64,000 nucleotides of DNA from Cognatiluteimonas lumbrici (GTDB lineage Bacteria; Pseudomonadota; Gammaproteobacteria; Xanthomonadales; Xanthomonadaceae), in assembly GCF_006476065.1 (NCBI RefSeq), contig NZ_ML636798.1:62001-126000 (forward strand). Direction: 5' to 3'. Both the position numbers and the translations under genes were made by a program. Of the stretch, positions 33,151 to 48,204 are shown piece after piece (position 1 is the stretch's first letter; each line of letters starts with the position of its first letter). A model generated the notes under the pieces. It was not told where the DNA came from. It did no database searches and saw only the letters and a list, made by a program, of their open reading frames with translations.

Positions 33151-34106
<956 letters not shown>

Positions 34107-34115
34107 CCGTCCAGT

Positions 34116-37667
<3,552 letters not shown>

Positions 37668-37691
37668 GGGCGGCTGCGGGGGGATCGCCCC

Positions 37692-37720
37692 AGCCTAGCC
37701 CCCCGCCCAGCGCCGGACAA
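37692..37720 (-). promoter_or_regulatory. Sigma70-type promoter for dnaE
   Basis: On the minus strand TTGTCC (37720-37715), a 17-bp spacer and TAGGCT (37697-37692) lie 25 bp before the dnaE ATG. It would give dnaE-accA-tilS its own transcription start within the long operon. The remaining gap (37668-37770) contains nothing else I can name. Confidence 0.5.
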
Positions 37721-37770
37721 GGCTTGACAGCCGCGCCGGCGACGCCCGCCGGGATGCACCAGCGATGCGC

Positions 37771-37980
37771 TCAGGCGATCCGGAACAGCGCGCGCGGCTG
37801 CGGGCTCTCGCTGGCGTAGTGGCTGTCGTGGATGGCGCGCAGGTGGCGGCGCAGCGCGGCTTCCGCGAGGTACTCGCGCAACAGGACGTCGGCGGCCTCG
37901 GGGTCGAGGCCCTCCAGCAGTTCGTCGAGTCCGGCGGGCTGGAACGGGGCGTGTGCGAAGACGGGATCGACGGCGGCCAT
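37771..37980 (-). CDS. Small protein of unknown function upstream of dnaE
   Basis: 69 residues: MAAVDPVFAHAPFQPAGLDE, a helical middle (LLEGLDPEAADVLLREYLAE) with alternating charged and Leu/Ala residues, then RRHLRAIHDSHYASESPQPR. No membrane segment or signal peptide; no family recognised. ATG at 37980 is preceded on its strand by AGAGGT eight bases away. High third-position GC and a good ribosome binding site favour a real gene. It lies between rnhB and dnaE, which are usually adjacent. Confidence 0.55.
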   Translation of the reverse strand: MAAVDPVFAHAPFQPAGLDELLEGLDPEAADVLLREYLAEAALRRHLRAIHDSHYASESPQPRALFRIA

Positions 37981-38108
37981 GGCGCACCTCTTCCGCTGGC
38001 GGGGGGACGTTTTTCCTTGGATGCACGTCGAGGTTGCGCGGTTGCACGGCGCCGGTCCCCTCCCGGAAGTCGCCCAACGAGTGGCAGTACTGCAATCGTT
38101 CAGGCAAG

Positions 38109-38753
38109 TCAGCCCGGGACGCATTCAGCGAACAGGTCCGGCGCCTGCAGCGTCGCCTGCACCGGGGCCCAGCTGCGCCGGTGCGCGGGGCAGGGTCCCA
38201 GCCGCTGCAGCGCGGCGCGGTGCGCGGGCGTGCCGTAGCCCTTGTGCTCGTCGAAACCGTAGTCGGGCCAGCGTGCGTGCAGCTCGCGCATGTACCGGTC
38301 GCGGCTCACCTTGGCGAGGATCGAGGCGGCCATGATCGCGCGCTCGCTGGCATCGCCGCCGACGATCGCGCGTGCGCGGCACGGCAATCCCTTCGGCAGC
38401 GCGTTGCCGTCCACCAGCGCCTCGACCGCGCCGACCCGCGCGGCCACGGCCTCGATCGCCCGGCGCATCCCGAGCATGGTGGCGTGGTAGATGTTGAGGC
38501 GGTCGATTTCCTCGACCTCGATCGAGACCACCTGCCAGGCCAGCGCGCGCTCGATGATGCGCGGATACAGCTGCTCCCGCCGTTCCGCGCTCAGCGCCTT
38601 GGAATCGTCGAGGCCGTTGACCGGCGTGCGCCCGCGCGGGAACACCACTGCCGCGACGACCACCGGCCCGGCCAGCGGGCCGCGCCCGGCCTCGTCGACG
38701 CCGGCCACCGGCAACGGCGCATCGGGGGCGGGCGTGGCGAACGCGAGCGGCAT
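38109..38753 (-). CDS. rnhB: Ribonuclease HII
   Basis: 214 residues from the ATG at 38753. Removes RNA from RNA/DNA hybrids including single ribonucleotides. Catalytic residues sit in [20 protein letters not shown] (Asp-Glu) and the Asp in [12 protein letters not shown] and the [17 protein letters not shown] segment; [17 protein letters not shown] and [12 protein letters not shown] follow. A TTG at 38795, overlapping the lpxB stop (TTGA), would add 14 residues and would fit the coupled style of this operon; neither start has a clear Shine-Dalgarno. The 128-bp gap to the next gene (37981-38108) shows no feature. Confidence 0.94.
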   Translation of the reverse strand: MPLAFATPAPDAPLPVAGVDEAGRGPLAGPVVVAAVVFPRGRTPVNGLDDSKALSAERREQLYPRIIERALAWQVVSIEVEEIDRLNIYHATMLGMRRAIEAVAARVGAVEALVDGNALPKGLPCRARAIVGGDASERAIMAASILAKVSRDRYMRELHARWPDYGFDEHKGYGTPAHRAALQRLGPCPAHRRSWAPVQATLQAPDLFAECVPG

Positions 38754-38791
38754 GCCGACAGTGTCGCCGACCTGCCGGGCACGCGGCAATC

Positions 38792-39952
38792 TCAAGCGCG
38801 CGCGGCGAGTTCCGCGACAGCTTCGGCGGCCTGGCGCGAGGCATCGCGCCTGAGCTGTTCATGCAGTGCGCGGAAGCGCGGGCGCAGCGCCGCGACCGCT
38901 TCCGGCTCGCGGAACCAGCGCAACACCGCGTCCGCCAGCGCAGGCGCGGTGCAGTCGTCCTGCAGCAGCTCCGGCACCAGCGCTTCGCCGGCGAGCACGT
39001 TGGGCAGGCTGACGTGCGCGGACTTGAGCATGCCCAGGCCGCGCACGATGCGGTGCGTGGTGGGCGCGATGCGGTGCCCGACGACCATCGGCCGCTTGCA
39101 CAGCATGGCTTCCAGGGCGGCGGTGCCGGAGGCGAGCAGGACCACGTCGGCGGCGATCATGGCGCGCTGGGCCTGGCCGTCGAGGAGCAGGGAACGGGGA
39201 ACGGGGAACGGGGAACGGTCGATCGTCGCTTCGATCGACGCGCGGCAGGCTGCGGTGGCGGCGGGAATCACGAGTTGCAGGCCGGGCACCTGTCCGGCGA
39301 CGCCGGCGGCGGCTTCCAGGAACACCGGCAGCATGCGCTGGATCTCGCCGAGCCTGCTGCCGGGCAGCACCGCCAGCACCGGGGCATGGAACGGGATGCC
39401 GAGGGCCTCGCGCGCGCCGGCGCGGTCGGGTTCGAGCGGGATGGCATCGGCCAGCGGATGGCCGACGAAGCGCGCGTCCACGCCGTGGCGCGCGTAGATC
39501 GCGGGTTCCATCGGGAACAGGCACAGCACCCGGTCGGCGCTCTCGCCGATCCTGGCCGCGCGCGATTCGCGCCAGGCCCACACCGAGGGGCTGACGTAGT
39601 GCACGGTGCGCACGCCGCGGCGCTTGAGCCAGCGCTCGACGCCGAGGTTGAAGTCGGGGGCGTCGATGCCGGTGAACACGTCCGGTTGCCAGGCCAGCAC
39701 CCGCCGCCGCAGCTCGCGGCGCAGGCGCAGCAGGCGCGGCAGTTCGCGCAGCACTTCGGCCAGCCCCATCACCGCGAGCTCGCCGGCGTCGAACCAAGTG
39801 TCCACGCCGGCCGCGCGCATCGCGTCGCCGCCGATGCCGGCGAACTCCGCGTCGGGATGGTGTTCGCGCAGCGCCGCCACCAGGCCGGCGCCCAGCTGGT
39901 CCCCGGAGGCTTCGCCGGCGACCAGCGCGAAGCGCTTGCGAGGGCCGCTCAT
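38792..39952 (-). CDS. lpxB: Lipid-A-disaccharide synthase
   Basis: 386 residues. Membrane-associated glycosyltransferase joining UDP-2,3-diacylglucosamine and lipid X to give the lipid A disaccharide. Motifs: [117 protein letters not shown] and [18 protein letters not shown]. Between IEATIDRS and LLLDGQAQ a variable loop (about residues 245-258) contains FPVPR encoded by four CCGTTCC heptamers. Overlaps lpxA by 4 bp. Part of the lpxD-fabZ-lpxA-lpxB lipid A block. Confidence 0.96.
   Translation of the reverse strand: MSGPRKRFALVAGEASGDQLGAGLVAALREHHPDAEFAGIGGDAMRAAGVDTWFDAGELAVMGLAEVLRELPRLLRLRRELRRRVLAWQPDVFTGIDAPDFNLGVERWLKRRGVRTVHYVSPSVWAWRESRAARIGESADRVLCLFPMEPAIYARHGVDARFVGHPLADAIPLEPDRAGAREALGIPFHAPVLAVLPGSRLGEIQRMLPVFLEAAAGVAGQVPGLQLVIPAATAACRASIEATIDRSPFPVPRSLLLDGQAQRAMIAADVVLLASGTAALEAMLCKRPMVVGHRIAPTTHRIVRGLGMLKSAHVSLPNVLAGEALVPELLQDDCTAPALADAVLRWFREPEAVAALRPRFRALHEQLRRDASRQAAEAVAELAARA
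39191..39218. repeat. Four GGAACGG heptamers inside lpxB
   Basis: GGAACGG is repeated exactly four times on the plus strand, antisense to lpxB, where it reads as CCGTTCC and is translated SPFPVPRS. Identical in unit and copy number to the array in dnaE 3.3 kb away. Confidence 0.9.
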
Positions 39953-40743
39953 CGCAGCAGCGGTCGCTCGCCGGAGCCGATGAACTCGAGCAGCGCGCGC
40001 ACGTCCTCGCTGTCGCGCGCCAGCTCTTCGAGTCGCTGGCGGGCGTCCTCGAGCTTCGCCCCGGAGACGTACAGCGCCTTGTAGGCGCGGCGGATCGCGG
40101 CCACGCGCGACGGGTCGAAGCCGCGTCGCTTCAGGCCCTCGACGTTGACCCCGCGCGGGCGGCTGTAGCCTTCCTGCGCCACCAGCACGAACGGCGGCAC
40201 GTCGCCGTTGACGAAGGCGCCCATGCCGATGAATGCGTGCGCGCCGATGCGGCAGAACTGGTGCACCCCGGCGAACCCGCCCAGGATCACCTGGTCGCCG
40301 ACTTCCACGTGCCCGGCGAGGGTGGCGTTGTTGGAGAACACGCAGCCGTTGCCGACCCGGCAGTCGTGGGCGACGTGCACGTAGGCCAGCAGCCAGTTGT
40401 CGTCGCCGATGCGGGTGCAGCCGCCGCCGTGGCCGGTACCGCGGTTGATGGTGCAGAACTCGCGGATGACGTTGCGGTCGCCGATCTCGAGCTCGGCGTG
40501 CTCGCCGGCGAACTTCTTGTCCTGCGCGTCGCCGCCGATGGCCACGTGCGAGTGGATGCGGTTGTCGCGGCCGATCCGGGTCGGGCCCTGCAGCGTGCAG
40601 TGCGCGCCGATGGTGGTGCCGTCGCCGACCTCGACCCCGGCGCCGACCACGGTGTAGGGCCCGATCGAGACGCCGTCGCCGATCCGGGCCGACGGGTCGA
40701 CCAGCGCGGTGGCGTGGATGCCGGCCGCGGGGGCCACGGTCAC
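39949..40743 (-). CDS. lpxA: Acyl-[ACP]-UDP-N-acetylglucosamine O-acyltransferase
   Basis: 264 residues. First step of lipid A synthesis: transfer of a 3-hydroxyacyl chain from ACP to the 3-OH of UDP-GlcNAc. A left-handed beta helix of hexapeptide repeats runs from [20 protein letters not shown] to about residue 185; the catalytic His lies in [27 protein letters not shown] and [15 protein letters not shown] are family-specific. The GTG start at 40743 overlaps the fabZ stop (GTGA) and is followed by a second in-frame GTG. Homology starts within ten residues. Confidence 0.96.
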   Translation of the reverse strand: MTVAPAAGIHATALVDPSARIGDGVSIGPYTVVGAGVEVGDGTTIGAHCTLQGPTRIGRDNRIHSHVAIGGDAQDKKFAGEHAELEIGDRNVIREFCTINRGTGHGGGCTRIGDDNWLLAYVHVAHDCRVGNGCVFSNNATLAGHVEVGDQVILGGFAGVHQFCRIGAHAFIGMGAFVNGDVPPFVLVAQEGYSRPRGVNVEGLKRRGFDPSRVAAIRRAYKALYVSGAKLEDARQRLEELARDSEDVRALLEFIGSGERPLLR

Positions 40744-41222
40744 TCCTGCACTTCGGCGCAGAGGATCTCGGCGCAGGCGACCTGCTCGCCGTCGACCCGG
40801 GCCACGCCCTCGTACAGCGCCATGTTGCGGATGGTGCGCTTCAGCGCCACGCACAGCTCGAGGCGGTCGCCCGGGACCACCATGCGGCTGAACTTCGCGT
40901 TGTCGATCTTGACCAGGTAGAACACCTTGCCGCTGGCGTCGGCCTCGTTGGAGAGCTGGGTCAGCAGGCCGCCGGCCTGGGCCAGCGCCTCGATCACCAG
41001 CACCCCGGGCATCACCGGGCGGCCGGGGAAGTGGCCTTGGAAGAACGGCTCGTTGACGGTCACGTTCTTGATGCCGACGATCTTCCCCCCCGGCTCGAAC
41101 TCGACCACCCGGTCGACCAGCAGGAACGGATAGCGGTGCGGCAGCATCCGCTGGATGGCGATGGCGTCGATCGGCAATTGCACGGTGTGGTTCCCTGTCC
41201 AGGCAGCCGGGGCTGCGGTCAC
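40740..41222 (-). CDS. fabZ: 3-hydroxyacyl-[ACP] dehydratase FabZ
   Basis: 160 residues, hot-dog fold. Dehydrates 3-hydroxyacyl-ACP in fatty acid elongation; competes with LpxA/LpxD for the same substrate, which explains its place between them. Motifs: [17 protein letters not shown], the catalytic His in [20 protein letters not shown] with the Glu/Ala helix LAQAGGLL, and [13 protein letters not shown]. The GTG start at 41222 overlaps the lpxD stop; it gives a short extension ([13 protein letters not shown]) before homology begins, so a start at an internal codon is possible. Confidence 0.95.
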   Translation of the reverse strand: MTAAPAAWTGNHTVQLPIDAIAIQRMLPHRYPFLLVDRVVEFEPGGKIVGIKNVTVNEPFFQGHFPGRPVMPGVLVIEALAQAGGLLTQLSNEADASGKVFYLVKIDNAKFSRMVVPGDRLELCVALKRTIRNMALYEGVARVDGEQVACAEILCAEVQE

Positions 41223-42238
41223 TCGTCCGGATTATCGCGCAAAGGGCCCGCGCGGCGGGCCCGCGCGTCGAGGCGGCGGAAACGGGCCGCGGCGCGGCGC
41301 CAGTCGCGGTTGCGCATCAGCGGCGTGCCCGAGGAGTATTCGCCGGGCTCGCGGATGGAGTGGGTGACCAGGCTCATCGCGGTCACCACCACCCGGTCGC
41401 ACAGCTCGATGTGGCCGACGATGCCGGCGCCGCCGCCGATGAGGCAGTGGCGGCCGATGCGCGCGCTCCCCGCGACCGCGGCGCAGCCGGCCATCGCCGT
41501 GTGCGCGCCGATGTGGACGTTGTGCGCGACCTGCACCAGGTTGTCCAGGCGCACGTCCTCCTCGAGCACGGTGTCGTCGAGCGCGCCGCGGTCGATGCAG
41601 GTGTTGGCGCCGATCTCGCAGTCGTCGCCCACCACCACGCCGCCGAGCTGCGGCACCTTGGTCCAGCGGCCGCCGTGCATCGCCAGGCCGAAGCCGTCCG
41701 CGCCCAGTACCGCGCCCGGGTGCACCAGCACGCGCTTGCCCAGGCGCACGCGCCTGACCAGGGTGGCGCGCGCCACCAGCTCGCTGCCGGCGCCCACCAC
41801 GCAGTCCTCGCCGACGACGCAGCCGGGACCGACCACGGCGCCGGCCTCGACCACGCTGCGCGCGCCGATGCTGGCGAACGCGGCCACGTGCGCGCCGGGA
41901 TCGATGCGGGCCGTGGGATGCACGTCGGCCGAGGCATGGATCCCGGGCTCGCGCGCCTCGCGCACCTCGAACAGCGCCGAGGCGCGGGCGAACGCGGCGT
42001 AGGGGTCGTCGGCGACCAGCGCGGTGCCGGGGTAGCCTTCGGCGTCGCCGGCGCGCATCACCACCACCCCGGCAGCGGTGCCGGCGAGCTGGGAGCGATA
42101 GCGCGGGTTGGCCAGGAAGGCGAGGTCGCCGGCGCCGGCGCGGGCCAGCGTCGCGACCCCGCTCACGCGGGCCGCGGCATCGCCCTGGACGCGGAGCCCG
42201 AGGCGCTCGGCGAGTTCGGCGGCGGTGAACGACGGCAT
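41219..42238 (-). CDS. lpxD: UDP-3-O-(3-hydroxyacyl)glucosamine N-acyltransferase
   Basis: 339 residues. Third lipid A step, N-acylation of UDP-3-O-acylglucosamine. N-terminal uridine-binding domain ([39 protein letters not shown]), then a hexapeptide beta helix (about 105-300) with the catalytic His in [18 protein letters not shown], and [20 protein letters not shown]. The C terminus ends [16 protein letters not shown] plus an Arg-rich tail. Sits 19 bp after bamA and overlaps fabZ by 4 bp. Confidence 0.96.
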   Translation of the reverse strand: MPSFTAAELAERLGLRVQGDAAARVSGVATLARAGAGDLAFLANPRYRSQLAGTAAGVVVMRAGDAEGYPGTALVADDPYAAFARASALFEVREAREPGIHASADVHPTARIDPGAHVAAFASIGARSVVEAGAVVGPGCVVGEDCVVGAGSELVARATLVRRVRLGKRVLVHPGAVLGADGFGLAMHGGRWTKVPQLGGVVVGDDCEIGANTCIDRGALDDTVLEEDVRLDNLVQVAHNVHIGAHTAMAGCAAVAGSARIGRHCLIGGGAGIVGHIELCDRVVVTAMSLVTHSIREPGEYSSGTPLMRNRDWRRAAARFRRLDARARRAGPLRDNPDE

Positions 42239-42257
42239 GCAGGCGCCCCCGCCGCCG

Positions 42258-44786
42258 TCAGAACGTACCGCCGAAGGAGAACTGCAGGCGCTCGGTGCGG
42301 TCGCCCGGCTCGGTCTTGACCGGGAACGCGTAGCTGATCTGGATCGGGCCCATCGGCGAGCGCCACAGCAGCGCCACGCCCGCGGACGCGCGCAGCAGGC
42401 TGGCGTCGAAGCTGTCGATGTCGCGGTACACGTTGCCGAAGTCGAGGAACGCGGAGATCCGCGCGGCGTTGGTGTCGAACAGCCGCGGGAAGAACATCTC
42501 CAGCGAACCCACCGTCTTCAGCGCGCCGCCGGACGGGCGCAGGAAGCCGAAGGCGTTGGCCACCTGCGGGCCGAGCGTGTTGTCCACGAAGCCGCGCACG
42601 CGGCCGCCCGAGCTGATGCCGCCGGCGTAGAAGTTCTCGAAGAACGGCAGGCCGTCGGCGGTCAGGGTCTCGACGTAGTCCGGCGAGTCGGTGGTGCACG
42701 GATCGCTCGGCGGCGGCGGGGGCGGCGGCTGCTCTGGGTTCGGGTTCTCCTCGGTCGGCGGCACCGGCGGCTGCGGCCTGGTCCAGCAGATGTCGCTGGT
42801 GATCGGCGAGCCGTAGCTGTCGCCGTAGCCGAGGTTCACGCCGGTGCGCAGCACCAGCGACGGGCTCAGCGGCCAGTACCTGGAGTATTCGTATTCGAGC
42901 TTGTAGTACTCGACCGTGGAGCCGGGCAGCGCGACCTCCGCGGAGACCCGCTGGTAGGTGCCGATGCTCGGCATGAAGTAGTCGTTGCGGGTGTCGCGCG
43001 CCCACGCCAGCTGGCCGCGCCAGGCGTGGAAGGTGCGCCGGCCGACCGCCTTCAGGTAGTCGTTGAACTCCTTCGGCATGTTGCCGCCGGCGGTCAGGAT
43101 CTCGTTGCTGTCGATGCCGAGCATCGCCGAGAAGCGGTCCCACTCGGTGATCGGCACGCCGAGCACGACCTGCGCGCTGCCGCTGCTGGTCGAGTACTGG
43201 GCGACGTTGAAGTTCGAGTAGTCGAACTCGCTCCAGCGCAGGTTGTAGCCCAGCGACAGCCCGTCGTCGGTGAAGTACGGGTTGAGGAACGAGAAGTTGT
43301 AGGCCTTCTGGTAGTAGCTGCGCTGCGCCGCCACCGCGACCCGGTTGCCGGTGCCGAGGAAGTTGTTCTCGGACAGCTGCACCGAGGTGGTCACGCCGCT
43401 GAGCTGCGAGTAGCCGACGCCGAACATGAAGCTGCCCGAGGTCGTCTCCTTGACCGTGAACACCACGTCCACCTCGTCCGGGCTGCCCGCGACCGGGATC
43501 TTCTCGACGTCCACGGTCTCGAAGTAGCCCAGCTGCTGCAGGCGGATCTTGGAGCGGTCCACCGCCGCCTGCGAGAACCAGGCGCCCTCGAACTGGCGCA
43601 TCTCGCGGCGCATGACCTCGTCGGCGGTGCGGGTGTTGCCCTTGAAGTCGATGTGGCGGACCTGCACGCGCGGGCCCGGGATCACGTTGAAGGTGATGCC
43701 CACGGTGCGCGCGTCGCGGTCCACCGTCGGGATCACGTTGGCGGTGGCGAAGGCGTAGCCGATGTTGGCCAGGGTCAGGGTGATCGAGTTGGAGGTGGCG
43801 TCCAGCAGCCGGCGCGAGAACACCTGGCCCTTGCGCACCAGCAGGCGCTTCTCGACCAGGTCCTTCGGCAGCACCGTGTCGCCGGTCAGCTCGACGCTGG
43901 AGACGGTGTACTGCTCGCCCTCGGTGATGCCGGCGGTGATGAAGATGTCGCGCTTGTCCGGGCTGATCTCGACCTGGGTGCTGTCGAGGCTGAAGTCCAC
44001 GTAGCCGCGGTCCAGGTACCAGGCGTTGAGCTTCTCGAGGTCGCCGGAGAGCTTCTCGCGCGAGTACTGGTCGTCGTTGCGGTACCAGCTCAGCCAGTTG
44101 GTCTCGGCCGACTCCCAGTTGTCGCGGATCTGCTCCTCGTCGAACTTCTCGTTGCCGACCAGGTTGATGTGGCGGATCTCGGCGGCCTTGCCTTCCTTGA
44201 TGTCGATCGTGATGTCGACGCGGTTGCGGTCGAGCCGGGTCACGGTCGGCGTGATGACCACGTTGTACTTGCCGCGGTTGTTGTACTGGCGGTTCAGTTC
44301 CTGCACCACCCGGTCCAGGCTGAGCCGGTTGAAGGTGTCGCCCTCGGCGAGGCCGATGTCCGCGAGGCCCTTGGTCAGGTCCTCGGTCTTGATGTCCTTG
44401 TTGCCGACCAGGGTCAGCTTGTTGATCGCCGGGCGCTCGGTCACGGTCACCACCAGGATCGAGCCCTGGCGGTCCATGCGCACGTCCTCGAAGAAGCCGG
44501 TGCCGTACAGGGCCCGGATCGCCTCGGCGATGCGGTTGCGGCCCACGGTGTCGCCGCGCTCCACCGGGAGGTAGGTGAACACGGTGCCGGCGGAGATCCG
44601 CTGCAGGCCGTCCACGCGGATGTCGGTGACGGTGAACGCCTCCGGGTCCGGCGCGACCGGGGCCGCGGCGGGCGCGCCCGGCACCGCGAAGGGGTTCGAC
44701 GACTGCGCGAACGCGGGGGCGGCGCCGGTGGAGGCGGCTGCGGCCAGGGCGAGGACAAGCAGGCGGCGTGGGGGGAGTCGCGTCAT
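42258..44786 (-). CDS. bamA: Outer membrane protein assembly factor BamA
   Basis: 842 residues, essential core of the BAM complex that inserts beta-barrel proteins. Signal peptide ends near APAFAQ (residue 26); five POTRA domains follow (about 50-450, beginning FTVTDIRVDGLQRISAGTVF), then a 16-stranded barrel with the conserved GGRVRGF lid-loop motif and C-terminal RLQFSFGGTF. An unusual external loop (about residues 666-697) has a poly-proline stretch flanked by Cys on both sides. ATG at 44786 has GGAAG seven bases upstream; a GTG two codons earlier does not. Follows rseP in the conserved order. Confidence 0.97.
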   Translation of the reverse strand: MTRLPPRRLLVLALAAAASTGAAPAFAQSSNPFAVPGAPAAAPVAPDPEAFTVTDIRVDGLQRISAGTVFTYLPVERGDTVGRNRIAEAIRALYGTGFFEDVRMDRQGSILVVTVTERPAINKLTLVGNKDIKTEDLTKGLADIGLAEGDTFNRLSLDRVVQELNRQYNNRGKYNVVITPTVTRLDRNRVDITIDIKEGKAAEIRHINLVGNEKFDEEQIRDNWESAETNWLSWYRNDDQYSREKLSGDLEKLNAWYLDRGYVDFSLDSTQVEISPDKRDIFITAGITEGEQYTVSSVELTGDTVLPKDLVEKRLLVRKGQVFSRRLLDATSNSITLTLANIGYAFATANVIPTVDRDARTVGITFNVIPGPRVQVRHIDFKGNTRTADEVMRREMRQFEGAWFSQAAVDRSKIRLQQLGYFETVDVEKIPVAGSPDEVDVVFTVKETTSGSFMFGVGYSQLSGVTTSVQLSENNFLGTGNRVAVAAQRSYYQKAYNFSFLNPYFTDDGLSLGYNLRWSEFDYSNFNVAQYSTSSGSAQVVLGVPITEWDRFSAMLGIDSNEILTAGGNMPKEFNDYLKAVGRRTFHAWRGQLAWARDTRNDYFMPSIGTYQRVSAEVALPGSTVEYYKLEYEYSRYWPLSPSLVLRTGVNLGYGDSYGSPITSDICWTRPQPPVPPTEENPNPEQPPPPPPPSDPCTTDSPDYVETLTADGLPFFENFYAGGISSGGRVRGFVDNTLGPQVANAFGFLRPSGGALKTVGSLEMFFPRLFDTNAARISAFLDFGNVYRDIDSFDASLLRASAGVALLWRSPMGPIQISYAFPVKTEPGDRTERLQFSFGGTF

Positions 44787-44831
44787 CGTCACTTCCGGGG
44801 TTGGACGTTCCTGTTCGACCTGCTGCCCGGC

Positions 44832-46181
44832 TCAGCGCAACAGTTGCAGGATGTCATTGTAGAAAGCCAGGCCCATGAGGCCGGCCAGCAGGGCGAGGCC
44901 CAGGTACTGCCCGGCCATCATGGCCCGCTCGCTCAACGGGCTGCCCTTGGCCAGCTCGATAAGGTAGTACAAGAGATGGCCGCCGTCCAAGACGGGGATC
45001 GGCAGCAGGTTGATGATCGCCAGGCTGAGCGAGAGCAGGGCGAGGAAGTTCAGGAACCAGGCCGTGCCCAGTTGCGCCGACGCGTTGGCGTAGCGGGCGA
45101 TGGTGATCGGCCCGGACACGTTCTCGACCGAGGCGCGGCCGGTCAGCAGGCGGCCGATCATGGCGACGGAATCGCGAGCGAGCCGCCAGGACTCGGTGAA
45201 TGCGGCGGGCACGGCGGCCCAGGGGCCCACGCGCAGCTCCGCGTCGTAGTCCGGCACCTGCGACGGCGCGGGCGCGACCCCCAGCGCCCAGTAGCTGCCG
45301 CCCTCGCCGTCGTCGCGGCGCTGCGGGGTGACCTCGAGCGCCAACCGGTCGCCGTCGCGCTCGACCTCGACCATCGCCGGCTCGCCGCCGATCGCCTGCA
45401 GCAGCGGGCTGATGTCGGCGAAGTCGTCGACCGGGGAGGCGTCGATCGCGGTGATGCGGTCGCCCTCGGCGAGCACGCCCCAGGCGGCGCTGCCCGGCTC
45501 GACCCGGCCGATCACCGGCGGCAGCAGGAAGTGGCGCGGGGTCAGGCCCATCGCCTGGACCGCGCGGCGCTCGTCGGTGTCGGCCGGCAGGCGCGACAGC
45601 GCGAGCTTCCGGTCGGCGGGCGCGCCACCGGCGGTGCGCACCTCGATGCGGACGTCCTCGCGGTCCATGGCCGCGGTGGTCAGCGCCATCGCCGCCTCGC
45701 TCCAGGTCGGCGTCGCGCGGCCGCCGACGACCAGCAGGGTGTCGCCCTCGTGCAGCCCCGCGGCGGCGGCGATGCCATCGGCGTGGCCGACCACGGGCGC
45801 GTAGTCCGGCCGCCCGATCACGAACATCGCCCACAGGAACAGCACGCACAGCAGCAGGTTGGCGAGCGGGCCGGCGGCGACGATCGCGATGCGCTGCCAG
45901 ACCGGCTTGCGGTTGAACGCGCGCCCGGCTTCCTGCGGCGGCACCTCGGCCTCGCGCTCGTCGAGCATCTTCACGTAGCCGCCGAGCGGGATCGCGGCGA
46001 CCACGTACTCGGTGCCGTCGCGCCCCCGGCGCAGCCACAGCGGCTTGCCGAAGCCGACCGAGAAGCGCAGCACGCGCACGCCGCAGCGGCGCGCGACCCA
46101 GTAGTGGCCGAATTCGTGGAAGGTCACCAGCACGCCGATGCTGACGATCATCCACCAGACCGAACCGAGGAAACTGCTCAT
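44832..46181 (-). CDS. rseP: Site-2 metalloprotease RseP
   Basis: 449 residues, inner-membrane S2P protease. In Escherichia coli it cleaves the anti-sigma factor RseA after DegS, releasing sigmaE, and removes signal peptide remnants. Zinc site HEFGH in [20 protein letters not shown] (about residues 18-37), the third ligand in [15 protein letters not shown], conserved FSVGFGKPL and [11 protein letters not shown], and two PDZ regions between about 120 and 290 ([40 protein letters not shown]). Overlaps dxr by 4 bp. No rseA or rpoE in the window. Confidence 0.96.
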   Translation of the reverse strand: MSSFLGSVWWMIVSIGVLVTFHEFGHYWVARRCGVRVLRFSVGFGKPLWLRRGRDGTEYVVAAIPLGGYVKMLDEREAEVPPQEAGRAFNRKPVWQRIAIVAAGPLANLLLCVLFLWAMFVIGRPDYAPVVGHADGIAAAAGLHEGDTLLVVGGRATPTWSEAAMALTTAAMDREDVRIEVRTAGGAPADRKLALSRLPADTDERRAVQAMGLTPRHFLLPPVIGRVEPGSAAWGVLAEGDRITAIDASPVDDFADISPLLQAIGGEPAMVEVERDGDRLALEVTPQRRDDGEGGSYWALGVAPAPSQVPDYDAELRVGPWAAVPAAFTESWRLARDSVAMIGRLLTGRASVENVSGPITIARYANASAQLGTAWFLNFLALLSLSLAIINLLPIPVLDGGHLLYYLIELAKGSPLSERAMMAGQYLGLALLAGLMGLAFYNDILQLLR

Positions 46182-47362
46182 GGGCGTGCCCGGGCGATGC
46201 GGTCGCTGGCATGGGCGCGCGCGCGCGCATCGGCGTCGAGCAGCGTCTCCAGCGAATCCGCGGGTGCGGCCGGCAAGGCCTGCAGGCAGTCCTCGACCAG
46301 CGCGGGAATGTCCAGAAAACCGGTCCGGCCCTGAAGGAAGCATGAAACCGCGACTTCGTTGGCGGCGTTGAGCACGGCCGGCGCGGTGCCGCCGGCCTCC
46401 AGCGCCTCGAAGGCGAGGCGCAGGCACGGGAACGCATCGAGGTCCGGGCGCTCGAAGTCGAGGCGGCCGTGCTGCAGCAGGTCGAGCCCGCCGACGCCCG
46501 ACCGGATCCGTTCCGGCCAGCCCAGGCCCACCGCGAGCGCGGTGCGCATGTCGGGCAGGCCGAGCTGCGCCAGGGTCGAGCCGTCGGTGAACTCCACCAG
46601 CGAATGCACCAGGCTCTGCGGGTGCACCAGCACGCCGATGCGCTCGCCGGGCATGCCGAACAGGTGGTGGGCCTCGATCACCTCCAGGCCCTTGTTCATC
46701 AGCGTCGCCGAGTCCACGGAGATCTTCGGGCCCATGGACCACTTGGGGTGCGCGACCGCCTGCGCCGGAGTGACGTCGGCGAGTTCCTCGCGGCTGCGGC
46801 CGCGGAACGGTCCGCCCGAGGCGGTCAGCTGGATGCGCGCCAGGCCGGCCGTGGCCGGGGTGCCGTCGGGGTTGCAGCCCAGGCACTGGAAGATCGCGTT
46901 GTGCTCGCTGTCCACCGGCACCACCAGCGCGCCGCCCTCGCGCGCGGCGTGCATCAGCAGCTCGCCCGCGAGCACCAGCGATTCCTTGTTGGCCAGCAGC
47001 AGGCGCTTGCCCGCGCGCGCCGCGGCCAGCGTGGAGGCCAGCCCGGCGGCGCCGACGATGGCGGCGACCACGGTGTCGCAGTCCTCGCCCGCGGCCAGCT
47101 GCTCGATCGCGGCGGCACCGGCGTGGGCCCGAGTCGCGAGCCCGGCCGCGCGCAGGCCGTCGCGCAGGGCCGGGTAGCCGGCTTCGTCCGCGATCGCGGC
47201 GTGCAGCGGTTCGAAGCGGCGGCACAAGTCGAGCAGCGCGTCGACGTTGCTGCCCGCGGCCAGCACGCTGGCGCGCAGCCGCCCGGGATGGCGCGCGACC
47301 ACGTCCAGCGTGGACGTGCCGATCGAACCGGTGGCGCCGAGGACCGCGACCTGCATGGCCAT
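46178..47362 (-). CDS. dxr: 1-deoxy-D-xylulose 5-phosphate reductoisomerase
   Basis: 394 residues. NADPH-dependent rearrangement of DXP to MEP, the committed step of the non-mevalonate isoprenoid pathway. Motifs: [20 protein letters not shown] (NADPH binding), [30 protein letters not shown] (metal-binding Asp/Glu), [32 protein letters not shown] and [11 protein letters not shown]. Start at 47362 (ATG), with an alternative ATG two codons in. It begins two bases after the cdsA stop. Together with ispD and ispA it puts three isoprenoid genes in this window. Confidence 0.97.
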   Translation of the reverse strand: MAMQVAVLGATGSIGTSTLDVVARHPGRLRASVLAAGSNVDALLDLCRRFEPLHAAIADEAGYPALRDGLRAAGLATRAHAGAAAIEQLAAGEDCDTVVAAIVGAAGLASTLAAARAGKRLLLANKESLVLAGELLMHAAREGGALVVPVDSEHNAIFQCLGCNPDGTPATAGLARIQLTASGGPFRGRSREELADVTPAQAVAHPKWSMGPKISVDSATLMNKGLEVIEAHHLFGMPGERIGVLVHPQSLVHSLVEFTDGSTLAQLGLPDMRTALAVGLGWPERIRSGVGGLDLLQHGRLDFERPDLDAFPCLRLAFEALEAGGTAPAVLNAANEVAVSCFLQGRTGFLDIPALVEDCLQALPAAPADSLETLLDADARARAHASDRIARARP

Positions 47363-47364
47363 CG

Positions 47365-48204
47365 CTAGAACCCGAGCCAGGCTTTCCCGACCGCGAACAC
47401 CGGCAGGGCGGCGATCACGCCGTCGATGCGGTCCAGGATGCCGCCGTGCCCGGGGATCAGGTCGCCCGAGTCCTTCGCGCCGACGTGGCGCTTGAGCAGG
47501 CTTTCGAACAGGTCGCCGACCACCGAGAAGGCCACCGCGACCACCGTCGCCAGCGCCACCAGCGGCAACTGCGCCCAACCCGCGCCGGCCATCGGCGCGA
47601 ACACCAGCGCCACCAGCAGGCCGCAGGCCATGCCGCCGGCGAGGCCCTCGATGGTCTTGTTGGGGCTGATCCGCGGGCTCAGCTTGCGCTTGCCGAAGCG
47701 GCGCCCGGCGAAGTACGCGCCGGAGTCGGCCGCCCACACGATCGCCAGCGCGATGAACAGCCAGCGGTGGCCATTGGGCTCGGCGTGGTGGAGCATGCCC
47801 ATCGCGCACCACGCGGGCACGATCGCGGCGGTGCCGGCCAGCAGCTTGAGCACGCGCGCGTAAGGCCGCTCGTGGTCGGCCCCGAATTCGAAATGGCGCA
47901 GCCACAGGCAGGCCAGCAGCCACCACACCACGCCCAGCACGGTCGCGAGCTGGATCAGCACGTAGTTGAAGCCGCTGCTGGTGCGCGAGGCCCAGACCAG
48001 CGCCACCATCAGCGCCAGGTTCAGCACCAGCAGCACGCTGCGCGCAAGGGTGTCCTCGACGTCGGCCAGCCGGAACCACTCCCACAGCCCGGCCAGGAAC
48101 ACGATCGCCGACAGCGCCATCAGCCACGGCGTCGGCAGCAGCAGGATCGCGGCGATCGCGACCGGGGCGAGGATCAACGCGGCGATCACGCGGGTACGGG
48201 TCAT
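47365..48204 (-). CDS. cdsA: Phosphatidate cytidylyltransferase
   Basis: 279 residues, polytopic inner-membrane enzyme making CDP-diacylglycerol from phosphatidate and CTP for all phospholipids. Eight or so hydrophobic segments; the family signature lies near the C terminus as [25 protein letters not shown] (split here: [16 protein letters not shown] and GGILDRIDG), with [20 protein letters not shown] before it. ATG at 48204 overlaps the uppS stop by 4 bp. Confidence 0.96.
   Translation of the reverse strand: MTRTRVIAALILAPVAIAAILLLPTPWLMALSAIVFLAGLWEWFRLADVEDTLARSVLLVLNLALMVALVWASRTSSGFNYVLIQLATVLGVVWWLLACLWLRHFEFGADHERPYARVLKLLAGTAAIVPAWCAMGMLHHAEPNGHRWLFIALAIVWAADSGAYFAGRRFGKRKLSPRISPNKTIEGLAGGMACGLLVALVFAPMAGAGWAQLPLVALATVVAVAFSVVGDLFESLLKRHVGAKDSGDLIPGHGGILDRIDGVIAALPVFAVGKAWLGF

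Noticed and set aside
37724-37729. Perfect TTGACA on the plus strand upstream of dnaE
   Set aside because: No -10 hexamer at 16-18 bp and no plus-strand gene downstream; it overlaps sequence better explained by the dnaE promoter on the other strand.
42108-46334. A 1408-residue open frame on the plus strand opposite lpxD, bamA and rseP
   Set aside because: Antisense shadow of well-supported genes; composition is low in hydrophobic residues and rich in His/Arg/Asp/Val, typical of such shadows.
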